DNA from: Stutzerimonas stutzeri
GTDB taxonomy: Bacteria > Pseudomonadota > Gammaproteobacteria > Pseudomonadales > Pseudomonadaceae
Assembly: GCF_002890895.1 (NCBI RefSeq)
Contig: NZ_POUL01000004.1
Coordinates: forward strand, 310,001 to 374,000
Direction: 5' to 3'
DNA: 64,000 nt
Part shown: one piece after another, positions 30,940 to 40,878 of the stretch
Layout: each line of letters begins with the position of its first letter
Position numbering within the stretch: the first letter of the stretch is position 1
The notes under the pieces: generated by a model
Seen by the model: only the letters and a program-made list of their open reading frames with translations
Databases searched by the model: none
Told to the model about the DNA's origin: nothing
Program-made: the position numbers and the translations under genes

Positions 30940-30974
30940 GCTTCCAGCTTCAGGCTGCAAGCTTCAAGCTAAAG
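30940..30974. repeat. Five tandem heptamers (GCTTCAA-like)
   Basis: The units are GCTTCCA, GCTTCAG, GCTGCAA, GCTTCAA and GCTAAAG, each seven bases with consensus GCTTCAA. They sit 30 bases upstream of the patatin gene and about 110 bases before selD. Confidence 0.7.
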
Positions 30975-31086
30975 CGAGGAGCTGGTCGTTTCCGAGCAAT
31001 CCCTTCGGCTCACGCCGCAGCGATGTGGTCACCAGCCTTGCTACAATCGACGCCCGTTTTGCCAGCTTCACGAGAGTCTTTCCCAG

Positions 31087-32121
31087 ATGAGCGAACCCAT
31101 CCGCCTCACCCAATACAGCCACGGTGCCGGCTGCGGCTGCAAGATTTCGCCCAAGGTGCTGGACGTGATCCTCGCCGGCAGCGGGGCACAGAACCTTGAC
31201 CCCCGCCTGTGGGTCGGAAATGCCTCGCGTGATGATGCCGCGGTCTACGGCATCGACGAAGAACGCGGCGTGGTATCGACTACCGATTTCTTCATGCCAA
31301 TCGTCGACGATCCCTTCGACTTCGGCCGTATCGCCGCGACCAACGCCATCAGTGATATCTACGCGATGGGCGGTGATCCTCTCATGGCGATCGCCATTCT
31401 TGGCTGGCCCGTCAACGTGCTGCCGCCTGAGGTGGCGCGCGAGGTCATCGCGGGTGGCCGAGCCGTGTGTGAGGCCGCAGGCATTCCGCTAGCCGGCGGG
31501 CATTCGATCGACGCGCCCGAACCGATATTCGGCCTGGCTGTGACCGGTCTGGTCAAAAAGAACCAGATGAAACGTAACGACACAGCCTCGGTTGGCTGCA
31601 AGCTCTATCTGACCAAGCCCCTAGGTATAGGCATTCTCACGACCGCGGAGAAGAAGGCCAAATTGCGACCCGAGGATGTCGGCAGGGCGCGTGACTGGAT
31701 GTGCACACTCAATACACCTGGTAGCCGCTTCGGCAAGCTCGACTGCGTGCGTGCGATGACGGACGTCACCGGTTTCGGGCTGCTCGGACATCTGGTCGAA
31801 ATGGCTGATGGCAGCGCTGTGACTGCGTGCATCGACTACGCCCACGTGCCGCGTCTGGAAGGTGTCGAGTATTACCTCGAACAGGGCTGTGTGCCTGGCG
31901 GTGCGGGGCGCAACTTCGAGAGTTATGGTGACCGTATTGCTCCCATTGACGAAGTGCAGAAGCAGTTGTTGTGCGATCCGCAGACCAGCGGCGGATTGTT
32001 GGTCGCCGTTGCCCCTGAAGGGGAGGCAGAATTCCTCGCAGTTGCCGCTGAACTCGGCCTGATGCTCCAGCCGATCGGTGAGTTGATCGAAGCCGGCGCC
32101 TTTGCCGTCGAGGTACGTTGA
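31087..32121 (+). CDS. selD: Selenide, water dikinase (selenophosphate synthetase)
   Basis: SelD, 344 residues, makes monoselenophosphate from selenide and ATP. The flexible N-terminal loop [12 protein letters not shown] holds the catalytic C16 and K19 (C17/K20 in E. coli); it is a cysteine, not selenocysteine, form. DDAAVYG and the [20 protein letters not shown] motif bind ATP and Mg, and SDIYAMGG is characteristic. Its TGA overlaps the mnmH ATG (TGATG), so the product passes directly to tRNA selenation. No selA or selB lies in the window. Confidence 0.96.
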   Translation: MSEPIRLTQYSHGAGCGCKISPKVLDVILAGSGAQNLDPRLWVGNASRDDAAVYGIDEERGVVSTTDFFMPIVDDPFDFGRIAATNAISDIYAMGGDPLMAIAILGWPVNVLPPEVAREVIAGGRAVCEAAGIPLAGGHSIDAPEPIFGLAVTGLVKKNQMKRNDTASVGCKLYLTKPLGIGILTTAEKKAKLRPEDVGRARDWMCTLNTPGSRFGKLDCVRAMTDVTGFGLLGHLVEMADGSAVTACIDYAHVPRLEGVEYYLEQGCVPGGAGRNFESYGDRIAPIDEVQKQLLCDPQTSGGLLVAVAPEGEAEFLAVAAELGLMLQPIGELIEAGAFAVEVR

Positions 32122-33227
32122 TGCGTGGCGATACCGATAATTTTGCCGAGCTGTTTCTTAACGATGTGCCGATGATGGACGCACGAGCGCCTGTGGAATT
32201 CGCCAAGGGCGCGTTCCCTGGCGTGGTCAACCTGCCGCTGATGAACGATCTCGAGCGCCAGAAGGTTGGCACCTGTTACAAACAGCATGGTCAAGAAGCG
32301 GCGATCGAACTGGGCCATCGGCTGGTGAGTGGTCAAGTCAAGGCTGAGCGTATTCAGGCTTGGGCCGACTTCGCCCGCAACAACCCTCAGGGCTATATCT
32401 ACTGTTTCCGCGGTGGATTGCGCTCGCAGCTGGTCCAGCAGTGGCTCAAGACTGAGGCGGGGATCGACTATCCGCGCGTAACCGGTGGTTACAAGGCGAT
32501 GCGCCATTTTCTGCTGGACACCATCGAACATGCGGCCGCGCATGACAATTTCGTGCTGGTCGGCGGTATGACCGGGACGGGTAAAACCGAGGTGCTGGCG
32601 CGTCTGGAAGACGGAGTTGATCTGGAAGGCATTGCCAATCATCGCGGCTCTAGCTTTGGCAAGCGCGCCACCCCGCAGCCGGTGCAGATCGACTTCGAGA
32701 ACGCTCTGGCGATTCGCTTGTTGAAGATGCAGAAAGCCGGTGCCAGGCAGTTCGTGCTGGAAGATGAAGCGCGGCTGGTCGGACGCTGTTCTATCCCGCT
32801 GCCCTTGTTCCAGGGAATGCAGCACTATCCGCTGGTCTGGCTCGAAGACAGTTTTGAGGGCCGGGTCGATCGCATCCTCAAGGACTATGTGATCGATCTC
32901 TGTGCAGAGTTCATCACCGAGTTCGGCGACGAAGGTTTCACCGCATTTACCGAGCGTTTGCAGCAAAGCCTGGTCAATATCAGCAAGCGGCTCGGCGGCG
33001 AATGCTACACACGGCTGGCAGCGATCATGGATCAGGCACTTGCCGAACAGGCAAGTACGGGTTCGGTTGATCTGCACCGCGGATGGATCGAGGCGTTGTT
33101 GAGGCAGTACTACGATCCGATGTATGCCTACCAGCGTGAAAACAAGGCCGCCAGAATCGAGTTCGCTGGTGAGCAAAACGCGGTCGTCGAGTTCTTGCGC
33201 GAGCGCGCTGCGGGTCATGAACACTGA
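32121..33227 (+). CDS. mnmH: tRNA 2-selenouridine synthase
   Basis: MnmH (SelU/YbbB), 368 residues, geranylates and then selenates 2-thiouridine at the wobble position of glutamate, glutamine and lysine tRNAs. The N-terminal rhodanese domain has catalytic C95 in [13 protein letters not shown]-loop domain follows with [12 protein letters not shown] at 148-159. Start ATG 32121, overlapping selD. Residue placement and length agree with the E. coli enzyme. Confidence 0.95.
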   Translation: MRGDTDNFAELFLNDVPMMDARAPVEFAKGAFPGVVNLPLMNDLERQKVGTCYKQHGQEAAIELGHRLVSGQVKAERIQAWADFARNNPQGYIYCFRGGLRSQLVQQWLKTEAGIDYPRVTGGYKAMRHFLLDTIEHAAAHDNFVLVGGMTGTGKTEVLARLEDGVDLEGIANHRGSSFGKRATPQPVQIDFENALAIRLLKMQKAGARQFVLEDEARLVGRCSIPLPLFQGMQHYPLVWLEDSFEGRVDRILKDYVIDLCAEFITEFGDEGFTAFTERLQQSLVNISKRLGGECYTRLAAIMDQALAEQASTGSVDLHRGWIEALLRQYYDPMYAYQRENKAARIEFAGEQNAVVEFLRERAAGHEH

Positions 33228-33253
33228 GCAGGTCTCAAAACGAGGATCTAGGG

Positions 33254-33532
33254 ATGAAGAACTTAATCTGTCTATCGCTGTTGGCACTGACCCTGACCGG
33301 TTGCGCCGCCAAGACCGCCTACCGAGACAGCTGTGCATCACAGCTGAACGCCGCCTGGGAAGAGCAAAGCCTGGCCGAGGCGGAAGGCTTCGCCGGCACC
33401 GTCAGCTATTCCAAGGCGATGGCACTGCTGACCGGCGCCAAGACCCAGCAACAATTCGAGGCCTACCAGGGCTGCGTGGAGAAGGCCAAGAAGGCCCGTT
33501 TCTATCTGCGTGAGTCGCGCGCAGGACGCTGA
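33254..33532 (+). CDS. Small lipoprotein of unknown function
   Basis: 92 residues. A lipoprotein signal peptide with lipobox LTLTGC puts the lipidated cysteine at about residue 17. The mature part is about 75 residues, rich in Ala, Glu and Lys, probably helical, with two further cysteines (DSCASQ, YQGCVEKAK) that could pair. The residue after the lipidated Cys is alanine, compatible with outer-membrane sorting. It starts 26 bases after mnmH and may share its transcript. The family is not recognised. Confidence 0.75.
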   Translation: MKNLICLSLLALTLTGCAAKTAYRDSCASQLNAAWEEQSLAEAEGFAGTVSYSKAMALLTGAKTQQQFEAYQGCVEKAKKARFYLRESRAGR

Positions 33533-33622
33533 TGTTGCTGCCATGCTGTGGCGGTCGCCTGGCCGCCACTTCCTTATCCATCGGTTCCACGCAATCACGG
33601 AAGCGATTCAGCAGGGATCTAC

Positions 33623-34225
33623 ATGCAGGTTGATTTTTCCGCGCTGGCACCGGTCGAGGCCTATCGTTGGCTAACGTCCACCATTACGCCGCGACCCATT
33701 GCCTGGGTCTCGACTTGCTCGACCTCGGGCGTCAGCAATCTTGCCCCGTTCAGCTTCTTCCAGGTCATCAGCAGTAACCCTCCAACGTTGCTGATCAACG
33801 TCGGCTTGAAAGACGGCCTACCAAAAGACACCGCCCGGAACGCGCACGAGACAGGGGAGCTCGTTGTGCAACTCGTCAGCGCCGAGCAAGCCGAAGCGAT
33901 GAACGCCTCTGCGGCTACCTTGCCACACGGCATCAGCGAGTTTGAGCACTGCGCGATTGCCAGCGAACCGGCTAGCCTCGTGAAGGTGCAGCGGGTCGCC
34001 GGTGCGCCGGTTGCCTTCGAATGTCGCGTAGCGCAGATCCTGCCATATCCGCCCGAGTCGCCTAATTGCCAGCTCATCTTCGCCGAAGTGTTGTTAGCGC
34101 ACATCGACGACAGTGTTCTCGATGGGCGAGGTCGCGTCGATTCGGCCCGGCTTGATCTGGTTGGCAGGCTGGGCGGCGCGGCGTACAGCTATACGCGCGA
34201 GCGTTTCGAGATGCAGCGACCCTGA
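33623..34225 (+). CDS. Flavin reductase-like (FMN-binding split-barrel) protein
   Basis: 200 residues. STITPRPIAWVSTCSTSGVSNLAPFSFFQVIS is the typical opening of the flavin reductase-like family: PRPIAWVST with the FMN-phosphate loop, and NLAPFSFF. KDTARNAHETGELVV is a second conserved segment. Members are NAD(P)H:FMN reductases or FMN-binding partners of monooxygenases. The start ATG 33623 is chosen because the split barrel begins right after MQVDFSALAP; upstream in-frame codons encode a Pro-rich stretch unlike the family. The redox partner is unknown. Confidence 0.83.
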   Translation: MQVDFSALAPVEAYRWLTSTITPRPIAWVSTCSTSGVSNLAPFSFFQVISSNPPTLLINVGLKDGLPKDTARNAHETGELVVQLVSAEQAEAMNASAATLPHGISEFEHCAIASEPASLVKVQRVAGAPVAFECRVAQILPYPPESPNCQLIFAEVLLAHIDDSVLDGRGRVDSARLDLVGRLGGAAYSYTRERFEMQRP

Positions 34226-34246
34226 CAGGCGCCCAAGTTTCTGATC

Positions 34247-34271
34247 GCTTGGGTCAGGAAACGACCCAAGC
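34247..34271. terminator. Hairpin downstream of the flavin reductase gene
   Basis: GCTTGGGT (34247-34254) and ACCCAAGC (34264-34271) with a 9-base loop, 22 bases after the stop codon. There is no T-tract, so termination is only possible, not proven. Confidence 0.4.
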
Positions 34272-34401
34272 TGTGAAGCGGTGTGGCGTCATCACCCGCC
34301 GGATCAAGTGACGTATCACAACTTCTCAACACCAAGTTTTCACCGCTTTGCCTGCGCTCGCCGGGTCAGTAGGATCGAAGGAACAAACAAAGGAGAGTTG
34401 C

Positions 34402-35319
34402 ATGCGCACCCGATTGGAAGTCTGTCTGCGGTCGGTCAATGAAGTGCTGCTCGGCAAGCAATCGCAGGTGCGATTAGCAATGGCCTGCCTGCTGGCGAGG
34501 GGGCACCTACTGGTCGAGGACCTGCCCGGTATGGGCAAGACGACCTTGAGCCATGCGCTTGCGAAGGTCATGGGGCTGGATTTCCAGCGCATCCAGTTCA
34601 CCTCCGACCTGCTGCCGGGCGATATTCTCGGCACCTCGGTATTTGACAAGGAAAGCGCTCAGTTTGTGTTTCATCCGGGACCGATCTTCGCTGAGCTGGT
34701 ACTGGCGGACGAAATCAACCGGGCTACACCAAAGAGCCAGAGCGCGCTGCTTGAAGCCATGGAAGAAGGGCAAGTCACTATCGAGGGCGCGACGCGACCT
34801 TTGCCCGAGCCCTTCTTCGTGGTCGCCACGCAGAACCCGGTCAGCTCCGGCGGTACATTTGCCCTCCCTGAATCACAGCTGGATCGCTTTCTCATGCGTC
34901 TTTCGCTGGGCTACCCGGCTAAAGCGGCGGAGAAAGCATTGCTGCTCGGCGATTCGCGTCGCGATTTGCTCGCCCGATTACAACCCCAGCTGGATCGCGT
35001 CGAGTTAGCTGCTATACAGCAGGCGGTGAGCGCCGTTCGCGTCAGTGATGCTCTGGTCGATTACGTTCTGCGCCTGGTCGAGGCCACGCGCACCCAGCCG
35101 CAATTCGCCTGGGGCTTGTCACCCCGTGCGAGCCTGGCGCTGCTGGCGGCAGCCCGTGCCTGGGCCTTTCTCGACGGTCGAGACTATGTAATCCCGGAAG
35201 ACGTCCAGGCGGTGCTGCCCTCGGTGGTTGGCCATCGGTTGCGCGAACGCGCCGATGCCACCGGGCATGGCGGCGGCGCATTGGTGCAATGGCTGCTGCG
35301 CGAAGTGCCGGCGCTGTGA
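34402..35319 (+). CDS. MoxR-family AAA+ ATPase
   Basis: 305 residues. Walker A GMGKTT lies at 43-48, Walker B ELVLADEINRA near 105, sensor 1 ATQNPV, and the lid helix region after 190 with SPRASLALL. MoxR ATPases act with DUF58 and transglutaminase partners, often as chaperone-like activators of metal insertion or envelope complexes. Start ATG 34402 with AAAGGAGAG just upstream. It is the first gene of the moxR-DUF58-tgpA operon. Confidence 0.9.
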   Translation: MRTRLEVCLRSVNEVLLGKQSQVRLAMACLLARGHLLVEDLPGMGKTTLSHALAKVMGLDFQRIQFTSDLLPGDILGTSVFDKESAQFVFHPGPIFAELVLADEINRATPKSQSALLEAMEEGQVTIEGATRPLPEPFFVVATQNPVSSGGTFALPESQLDRFLMRLSLGYPAKAAEKALLLGDSRRDLLARLQPQLDRVELAAIQQAVSAVRVSDALVDYVLRLVEATRTQPQFAWGLSPRASLALLAAARAWAFLDGRDYVIPEDVQAVLPSVVGHRLRERADATGHGGGALVQWLLREVPAL

Positions 35320-35350
35320 CGCCGCCTCTGCCGGACTGACGGGGGCGGAT

Positions 35351-36313
35351 ATGCGAGTGCTACCACGGATACGAGATCGCTGGCTGCTGAAACGCATACC
35401 GCCAGGCCCTAGCGTGCGCCTCAACCAGCGTCGCATCTTCATCATGCCTACGGCGGTCGGGATGAGTTTCCTGGTCGCGCTGCTGTTGATGTTGCTTGCC
35501 GCGATTAACTACGAGAGCAGTCTGGCTTACGCCCTGACATTTTTGCTGGGCTCGGTATTTGTCGTGGCAATTTTGCATACCTGGCGCAATCTGGCGGGGC
35601 TCGAATTGAAAGCGGGGGGCTCGGAAGCGGTTTTCCTCGGCGAGCAGGCCCGCTTGCGGGTGCGTCTGGAAAGTCGGGGTCGCCTGTACCAGGCCGTCTC
35701 GGTGGGTTGGCCTAAAAGTGGCCTGCAGCTGGTCGACGTGCCGGCAGCAGGGACCTGCGAGCTGGAATTGAGCCTGCCCACCGAGCACCGTGGCTGGCTG
35801 AGACCAGGACGGTTACGTGTGGAAAGCAGGTTTCCCTTGGGCATTCTAGTGGCATGGAGCTGGGTAGACCTGCAGCAGGCCGCACTGGTCTATCCACGCC
35901 CAGTCGCAGGCGAGCCGCCAAAAACCGGCGGGCACGCCGAAGAGAGCGCTGAGGGTTCGCTGGCGCAAGGCAGCGGCATCGACGATTACCAAGGCTTGCG
36001 CCCCTGGCAACCAGGCGACTCGAGAAAACGTTTGAACTGGAAAGCCTACTCTCGAGGGCAAGGCTTGCTGGTCAAGGATTTCACTGCGCTGTCCGGCGAG
36101 GACCCATTACTGGATTTTGCTGCACTCGACGGCGATGTCGAGTCCCGATTGTCGTTGCTCTGCCACTGGGTAGTGGAGCTGTCGGCGCGCCAGCAACCCT
36201 TCGCCCTCCGTGTCGCCGACACCACCATCGAAGCTGGCGCTGGCGTAGAACACCGCAACCGCAGCCTTCGGGCATTGGCGTTGTTCGGACTGCCGTCTGT
36301 GGAGCCGAAATGA
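35351..36313 (+). CDS. DUF58 domain membrane protein
   Basis: 320 residues. Two membrane helices (about 32-55 and 58-77) are followed by a large domain carrying the DUF58 signature GIDDYQGLRPWQPGDSRKRL and NWKAYSRGQGLLVKDF. The domain has a von Willebrand A-like fold in some members. It lies between moxR and tgpA and overlaps tgpA by four bases (ATGA). The three proteins probably form one complex at the inner membrane; that inference rests on the widespread conservation of this trio. Confidence 0.88.
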   Translation: MRVLPRIRDRWLLKRIPPGPSVRLNQRRIFIMPTAVGMSFLVALLLMLLAAINYESSLAYALTFLLGSVFVVAILHTWRNLAGLELKAGGSEAVFLGEQARLRVRLESRGRLYQAVSVGWPKSGLQLVDVPAAGTCELELSLPTEHRGWLRPGRLRVESRFPLGILVAWSWVDLQQAALVYPRPVAGEPPKTGGHAEESAEGSLAQGSGIDDYQGLRPWQPGDSRKRLNWKAYSRGQGLLVKDFTALSGEDPLLDFAALDGDVESRLSLLCHWVVELSARQQPFALRVADTTIEAGAGVEHRNRSLRALALFGLPSVEPK

Positions 36314-38331
36314 GCAGCCTGCAGCCCATTCCGCGCAACGGCCTGATCTGGCTGTTGGTAGCACAGGTGCTGGTCATCTTGCCGCATCTGGCTCATCTGC
36401 CGCTGTGGATCATTGGCCTCTGGCTGGGTTGCGCGATCTGGCGGGTGCAGATTTTTCGCATGCGCGCTCGATACCCGCGGGGCTGGGTGAAGGCAGTGAT
36501 GATGCTAGGCGCTGCGTTTGGCGTCTATTTTTCGCGCGGGGGGTTGATCGGACTCGACGCCAGCGTGGTGTTGCTCATCGCGGCGTTCATCCTCAAGCTG
36601 GTGGAAATGCGCAGCCGTCGCGATGCCCTTGTCCTGGTGTTTCTTGGCTTCTTTGCCGTGGTCACCAGCTATTTGTTCAATGACGGGCTGCTCGCCGGGC
36701 TTTACAGTCTGGCACCAATCGTCGCGCTGCTGGCGGCGATGATAGGCCTGCAGCAGAGTCCGGTGGGCACACATCCCTGGCCAACGCTGCGACTGGCAGG
36801 CGCTTTGCTCCTGCAGGCGATTCCCTTAATGCTGGTCCTGTTTGTGCTTTTTCCGCGCCTGGGACCGCTCTGGTCATTGCCGCAGCCGAAGGATCGCGGC
36901 GTGACCGGTCTGGCTGACAGCATGTCGCCGGGCGACATGGCCGAACTGAGTCGCTCGAATGCACTGGCGTTTCGCGCCAGTTTTGAAGGCCCGATCCCCG
37001 AGCGGGACCAGCTGTACTGGCGTGCGGTCACCTTCGAGCGTTTCGATGGGCGGCGGTGGTCTCAGTCTTTTTCATCGCAGCTTCCACGAGCCCCGGAGTG
37101 GTCGCCGCGGGGCGCGCCTGTTGAGTACAGCATCGTCATGCAGCCCAGTGGGCGGCCTTGGTTGTATGCACTAGACGTGGCAAAGGTAGATGCAGGCGAC
37201 GTGCGACTGATGAGCGACTTCCATCTGGCGCGCCCACGGCCGGTTGAGAAGCCGCTGCTGTACCGGGCGACATCCTGGCCGGAGGCGCTGCGTGAACCAG
37301 ACGCTGGACCTACGACCCTCGGACGGGCTCTAGAGCTGCCCTTATCGGGTAACTTACGCAGCAGGGCCTGGGCCGCAGAACTGCGGCGTCAGCACCAGAC
37401 ACCCAAGGCAACCGTGCAAGCACTGCTTAGCCATTTCAACCAGCGGCCCTACCGCTATACGTTGCGTCCGTCGCCCGTTGGTGAGGATATCGTCGACGGT
37501 TTCCTGTTCGAGACCTTGAACGGATTTTGCGTGCATTACGCAGGCGCGATGACCTTTGTCCTGCGCGCAGCAGGCATTCCCGCACGGGTGGTCGCCGGCT
37601 ATCAGGGGGGGGAGGTAAATCCGTCGGGCAACTACCTGTCGGTGCGTCAACTCGATGCTCATGCCTGGGTCGAATACTGGGAGGCGGGCAGCGGTTGGGT
37701 CAGTGTGGATCCGACATTTCAGGTCGCACCGGAACGCATCGAACGAGGGCTGGAGGAGTCGCTTGGCGCTGAGCAGGATCTGATCGAAGGCGCCATGATG
37801 GACCTCCGGCGCTACCGTGATATCAGCTGGCTGAACGACTTGCGGTTTGGTTGGGACAGTCTTAATTACGGCTGGCAGCGCTGGGTGCTGAATTACCAGG
37901 GCGAACGACAGCTGGAAGTGTTGCGAGGCCTGTTCGGCAAGGTCGACGCCCGCAATCTCGGTTTTATGATGGTCGCCCTGGGTGCGTTGCTGATTGTCCT
38001 GCTGGCGCTTGCGCTCCTGAAGCCCTGGCGCCGGGAACGGGATGCTCAGCTGCGTCAGTTCCAGCGCTTCGAACAACTGCTGGCGCGACATGGCATAGCG
38101 CGGCAGTCGGGTGAGGGCGCGCGCGACTTCGCACAACGCGCTGCAAAGCAGCTGCCGGATGTTGCTGCCCAGATCCAGAGGTTTTCCGGGCTGTATGAAC
38201 AAGCCCGCTATGGGGGGCAGCCAACCGAGCTGGCCGAGATGAAGGCTGCGCTCTACAGGTTGCGCCGACAGCTACCCTGGCGTGGCAGTGGGAGCAACAG
38301 GCGGCGTGACATCGACAGCGAGAAGCCATAG
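36310..38331 (+). CDS. tgpA: Membrane transglutaminase TgpA
   Basis: 673 residues. Residues 1-190 hold about six membrane helices (DUF3488). The periplasmic transglutaminase core carries the triad C407 (NGFCVHYAGA), H451 (DAHAWVEYW) and D467 (VSVDPTF), close to the C404/H448/D464 reported for P. aeruginosa TgpA. A single helix at about 555-578 leads to a cytosolic DUF4129-like tail. TgpA is essential in P. aeruginosa, and its physiological substrate remains uncertain. A G8 run (37605-37612) falls shortly after the catalytic cysteine, encoding YQGGEV. Confidence 0.93.
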   Translation: MSSLQPIPRNGLIWLLVAQVLVILPHLAHLPLWIIGLWLGCAIWRVQIFRMRARYPRGWVKAVMMLGAAFGVYFSRGGLIGLDASVVLLIAAFILKLVEMRSRRDALVLVFLGFFAVVTSYLFNDGLLAGLYSLAPIVALLAAMIGLQQSPVGTHPWPTLRLAGALLLQAIPLMLVLFVLFPRLGPLWSLPQPKDRGVTGLADSMSPGDMAELSRSNALAFRASFEGPIPERDQLYWRAVTFERFDGRRWSQSFSSQLPRAPEWSPRGAPVEYSIVMQPSGRPWLYALDVAKVDAGDVRLMSDFHLARPRPVEKPLLYRATSWPEALREPDAGPTTLGRALELPLSGNLRSRAWAAELRRQHQTPKATVQALLSHFNQRPYRYTLRPSPVGEDIVDGFLFETLNGFCVHYAGAMTFVLRAAGIPARVVAGYQGGEVNPSGNYLSVRQLDAHAWVEYWEAGSGWVSVDPTFQVAPERIERGLEESLGAEQDLIEGAMMDLRRYRDISWLNDLRFGWDSLNYGWQRWVLNYQGERQLEVLRGLFGKVDARNLGFMMVALGALLIVLLALALLKPWRRERDAQLRQFQRFEQLLARHGIARQSGEGARDFAQRAAKQLPDVAAQIQRFSGLYEQARYGGQPTELAEMKAALYRLRRQLPWRGSGSNRRRDIDSEKP

Positions 38332-38429
38332 CTGCTCGCGATGGCATGACATCACCGATCATTCGCCGATTTCTGTGCCGGTGGGTGCGGCGATAAGATA
38401 AACCCAATAATAACGAGCCGAGGTTGGGA

Positions 38430-39227
38430 ATGACCCTGTCCGAACTGCTACAAGCCGTGCGTGAAACTCCTCAAGATGTCGTCGTGCCTTCCAGCTGGGG
38501 GCAGGGGCGAGCCGGCTTCGGCGGGCTGGCCGCCGCGCTGGTATTCGAAGCCATGCAGGCCAAGGTGCCAAGTGGTCGCCCGGTGCGGTCGCTGTCTATC
38601 AGCTTTGTAGGGCCGCTTGCGGTTGATGTGCCCGTTAGCTTTGAGGCCGAGGTGCTGCGCGAAGGCAAGGCGGTCAGTCAGGTGCTAGGCCGTGCCGTCC
38701 AGAACGGTCAGGTAGTCACACTGGTGCAAGGCAGTTTTGGTGCGGCGCGTGTCTCTGCCGTCAGGGTGGAAGCTGAGCCGGCGCCTGAACTGCCACCGGT
38801 GGAGGCCTGTCAGGAGTTGCCCTACATCAGCGGTGCCACACCTGAGTTCACTCGCCATCTGGTCATGCGCTGGGGCATCGGCGGTCTGCCTTTCTCTGGT
38901 AATACCTCACGAGAAATGGGCGGGTGGGTTCGTCAGCGTGGCGAGGTCGACCGGGAGCCGGTAACCGTCTCGCATCTGCTGGCGCTCGTCGACGCGTGGC
39001 CGCCAGCAGTGCTGCCTCATCTGAACAGTTTCGCGCCGGGCAGCTCGCTAACCTGGACTATCGAATTTGTTCAGCCACTGCCAATAATCGACACTCACGA
39101 GTGGTGCCGATACCGCGCGGTGATTGAGCACGCTCAGGACGGCTACGGTCATTGCGCCGCGGCGTTATGGACCGGCAAAGGTGAGCTGATTGCCCTGAGT
39201 CGACAAACGGTAACCGTCTTCGGTTAA
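38430..39227 (+). CDS. TesB-like acyl-CoA thioesterase (double hotdog)
   Basis: 265 residues built from two hotdog halves. The first half has GRAGFGGLAAALVFEAM (helix start) and VRSLSISFVGPL. The second has SFAPGSSLTWTIEFVQPLP and RAVIEHAQDGYGHCAAALWTGKGELIALSRQTV, the usual ending of the thioesterase-like (TesB-type) superfamily. Start ATG 38430 is preferred over TTG 38424 because GAGG lies at the right distance. A convergent chemoreceptor gene follows. The acyl chain preference is unknown. Confidence 0.82.
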   Translation: MTLSELLQAVRETPQDVVVPSSWGQGRAGFGGLAAALVFEAMQAKVPSGRPVRSLSISFVGPLAVDVPVSFEAEVLREGKAVSQVLGRAVQNGQVVTLVQGSFGAARVSAVRVEAEPAPELPPVEACQELPYISGATPEFTRHLVMRWGIGGLPFSGNTSREMGGWVRQRGEVDREPVTVSHLLALVDAWPPAVLPHLNSFAPGSSLTWTIEFVQPLPIIDTHEWCRYRAVIEHAQDGYGHCAAALWTGKGELIALSRQTVTVFG

Positions 39228-39271
39228 CTAGGGCGCTGCCCGCTGGGTCGTTAAACCTGCGGACAGGCACG

Positions 39272-39288
39272 TCAGCCTCACAGGCTGA
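39272..39288. terminator. Hairpin between the convergent thioesterase and chemoreceptor genes
   Basis: TCAGCCT (39272-39278) pairs with AGGCTGA (39282-39288) around a 3-base loop. It lies in the 68-base gap between two convergent stops and could serve either strand, but no clear T-run is present. Confidence 0.4.
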
Positions 39289-39295
39289 TGCGCGG

Positions 39296-40768
39296 TTAGA
39301 GCTTGAGTTGGTGGATAGCCTTGCTGAGCTCGCCAGAAAGTGCGGCGAGTTCAGCGCTGGTGTTCGCCGACTCGACGGTTTGCTGCACGGTTTGCTCGGT
39401 GACGTCGCGAATGCCGGTGACCGAGCGGTTCAGCTCCTCGGCAACTTCGCTTTGTTGCTCGGCGGCGACGGCAATCTGCGTGTTGCTCTCGCGCATCTGT
39501 GCCACCGCTGCGGTGATGGCTTCAAGTGCTAGTCCTGCTTCACGTGCTTCGCGCACGCAGTCGTCCGCCTTGAGCGAACTCTCCTGCATGAACTCGACGG
39601 CATCGCGGGTCATGCCCTGCAGCCCGGCGATCATCTGCGTGATTTCGTCTGTGGATACCTGAACGCGTTTGGCCAGGCTACGCACTTCATCCGCAACCAC
39701 CGCGAAGCCTCGACCCATTTCCCCCGCACGTGCCGCTTCAATGGCTGCGTTCAAAGCCAGCAGATTGGTTTGTTCGGCGATGCTGTGAATGACACTGACC
39801 ACGCCGTTGATTTTCTGGTTGTCGGCGGCAAGCTGCTCGATGGTTTCGGCAGTCTGCTGTACGCCCTGCGACAGGCTGGATATCGAGCGCTCGACTCGCC
39901 CTACGACCTGCTGCCCATTGCCCGCAAGCTGGTCCGCGCTCTGTGATTGGTCGCGCGTCTCTCTGGCGTGTTCGGCGATGTGGTAGACCGTGGCGGTCAT
40001 CTCGTTGATCGCGGTTGCAGCCTGATCGGTTTCGCTCTGCTGGCCGAGCATGCCCTGGCGGACCTCACCCATGCTCGATGCAAGGCGAGCCGCTCCTTCA
40101 TCGAGGCGGGTGGCCGCCTGGGCTACGGTTCCGACAATGCGCTGATAACCGGCCTGCATGGCGTTGAATGCCGCTGCCATCTCGCCCACTTCATCACGGC
40201 TCGCCAACGGCACCCGCATCGCGAGATCGCCGCTGCGCTCGACATGCACCATGACATTCTTGAGTGTATTGAGATGGCTGAGGAGGAAATGAATCAGCAG
40301 CTGTGATGCGGCCAGTAGCACCAACATCAGCACAGCAACAGCAACGGCATAGTTCAGAAAATGTTCACCCAGCAGTTGTATGGCACTGGGCACGCGCGCC
40401 AGCACAGCCAGGGTTTCTCCGCCCGGTCTGGTCACAAGCTGGGCGCCCAGCACCGGCGTAGTGTCGAACAGACGGTCATGCTCGATGGCTACCCACCCCT
40501 GGCGGGCGGCTACTGGTCGCCCCTCGATAGTGATGGCCTGACCAGCCGGAAACACCTGAATGTCACCACCCGTGGGCATTGCTGTGCCTTCCGGCCAGCT
40601 TTGTATCAGTGCCCCTATCTGCTGCGCGTTGTTCTGGGCGTCCTGGCTTCGCGACTGCTGTTCAAGTTGCAGGGCAAAGAGCACCAGCAGCAGGGTGGTT
40701 GCGAACGACACCAGGTTCAGCGCCCAGAACTTGTACTTCAGTGACAGATCGCGAATCCATAAAGCCAT
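39296..40768 (-). CDS. Methyl-accepting chemotaxis protein
   Basis: 490 residues. Helix 1 is at about 15-34, a small periplasmic sensor of about 100 residues comes next, helix 2 is at about 137-163, then a HAMP domain (164-217) and the signalling domain. The hairpin tip is [37 protein letters not shown], the CheA/CheW contact site. The small periplasmic part and lack of a recognisable dCache or 4HB pattern leave the ligand unknown. No C-terminal NWETF-like pentapeptide for CheR is present. Confidence 0.93.
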   Translation of the reverse strand: MALWIRDLSLKYKFWALNLVSFATTLLLVLFALQLEQQSRSQDAQNNAQQIGALIQSWPEGTAMPTGGDIQVFPAGQAITIEGRPVAARQGWVAIEHDRLFDTTPVLGAQLVTRPGGETLAVLARVPSAIQLLGEHFLNYAVAVAVLMLVLLAASQLLIHFLLSHLNTLKNVMVHVERSGDLAMRVPLASRDEVGEMAAAFNAMQAGYQRIVGTVAQAATRLDEGAARLASSMGEVRQGMLGQQSETDQAATAINEMTATVYHIAEHARETRDQSQSADQLAGNGQQVVGRVERSISSLSQGVQQTAETIEQLAADNQKINGVVSVIHSIAEQTNLLALNAAIEAARAGEMGRGFAVVADEVRSLAKRVQVSTDEITQMIAGLQGMTRDAVEFMQESSLKADDCVREAREAGLALEAITAAVAQMRESNTQIAVAAEQQSEVAEELNRSVTGIRDVTEQTVQQTVESANTSAELAALSGELSKAIHQLKL

Positions 40769-40878
40769 TGCATGCTCTTCTTATGTCGATGACCGGAACG
40801 GTTCGTCGCGCGGAGGCATCGCCGCTTTTTTGCGAACCCGTTCTGTTAACGGCCGAAACGTGTTGGGCTTGAGTCAGT

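Noticed and set aside
31923-33341. 472-codon minus-strand frame opposite selD and mnmH
   Set aside because: It spans two well-identified plus-strand genes and has no recognisable motif.
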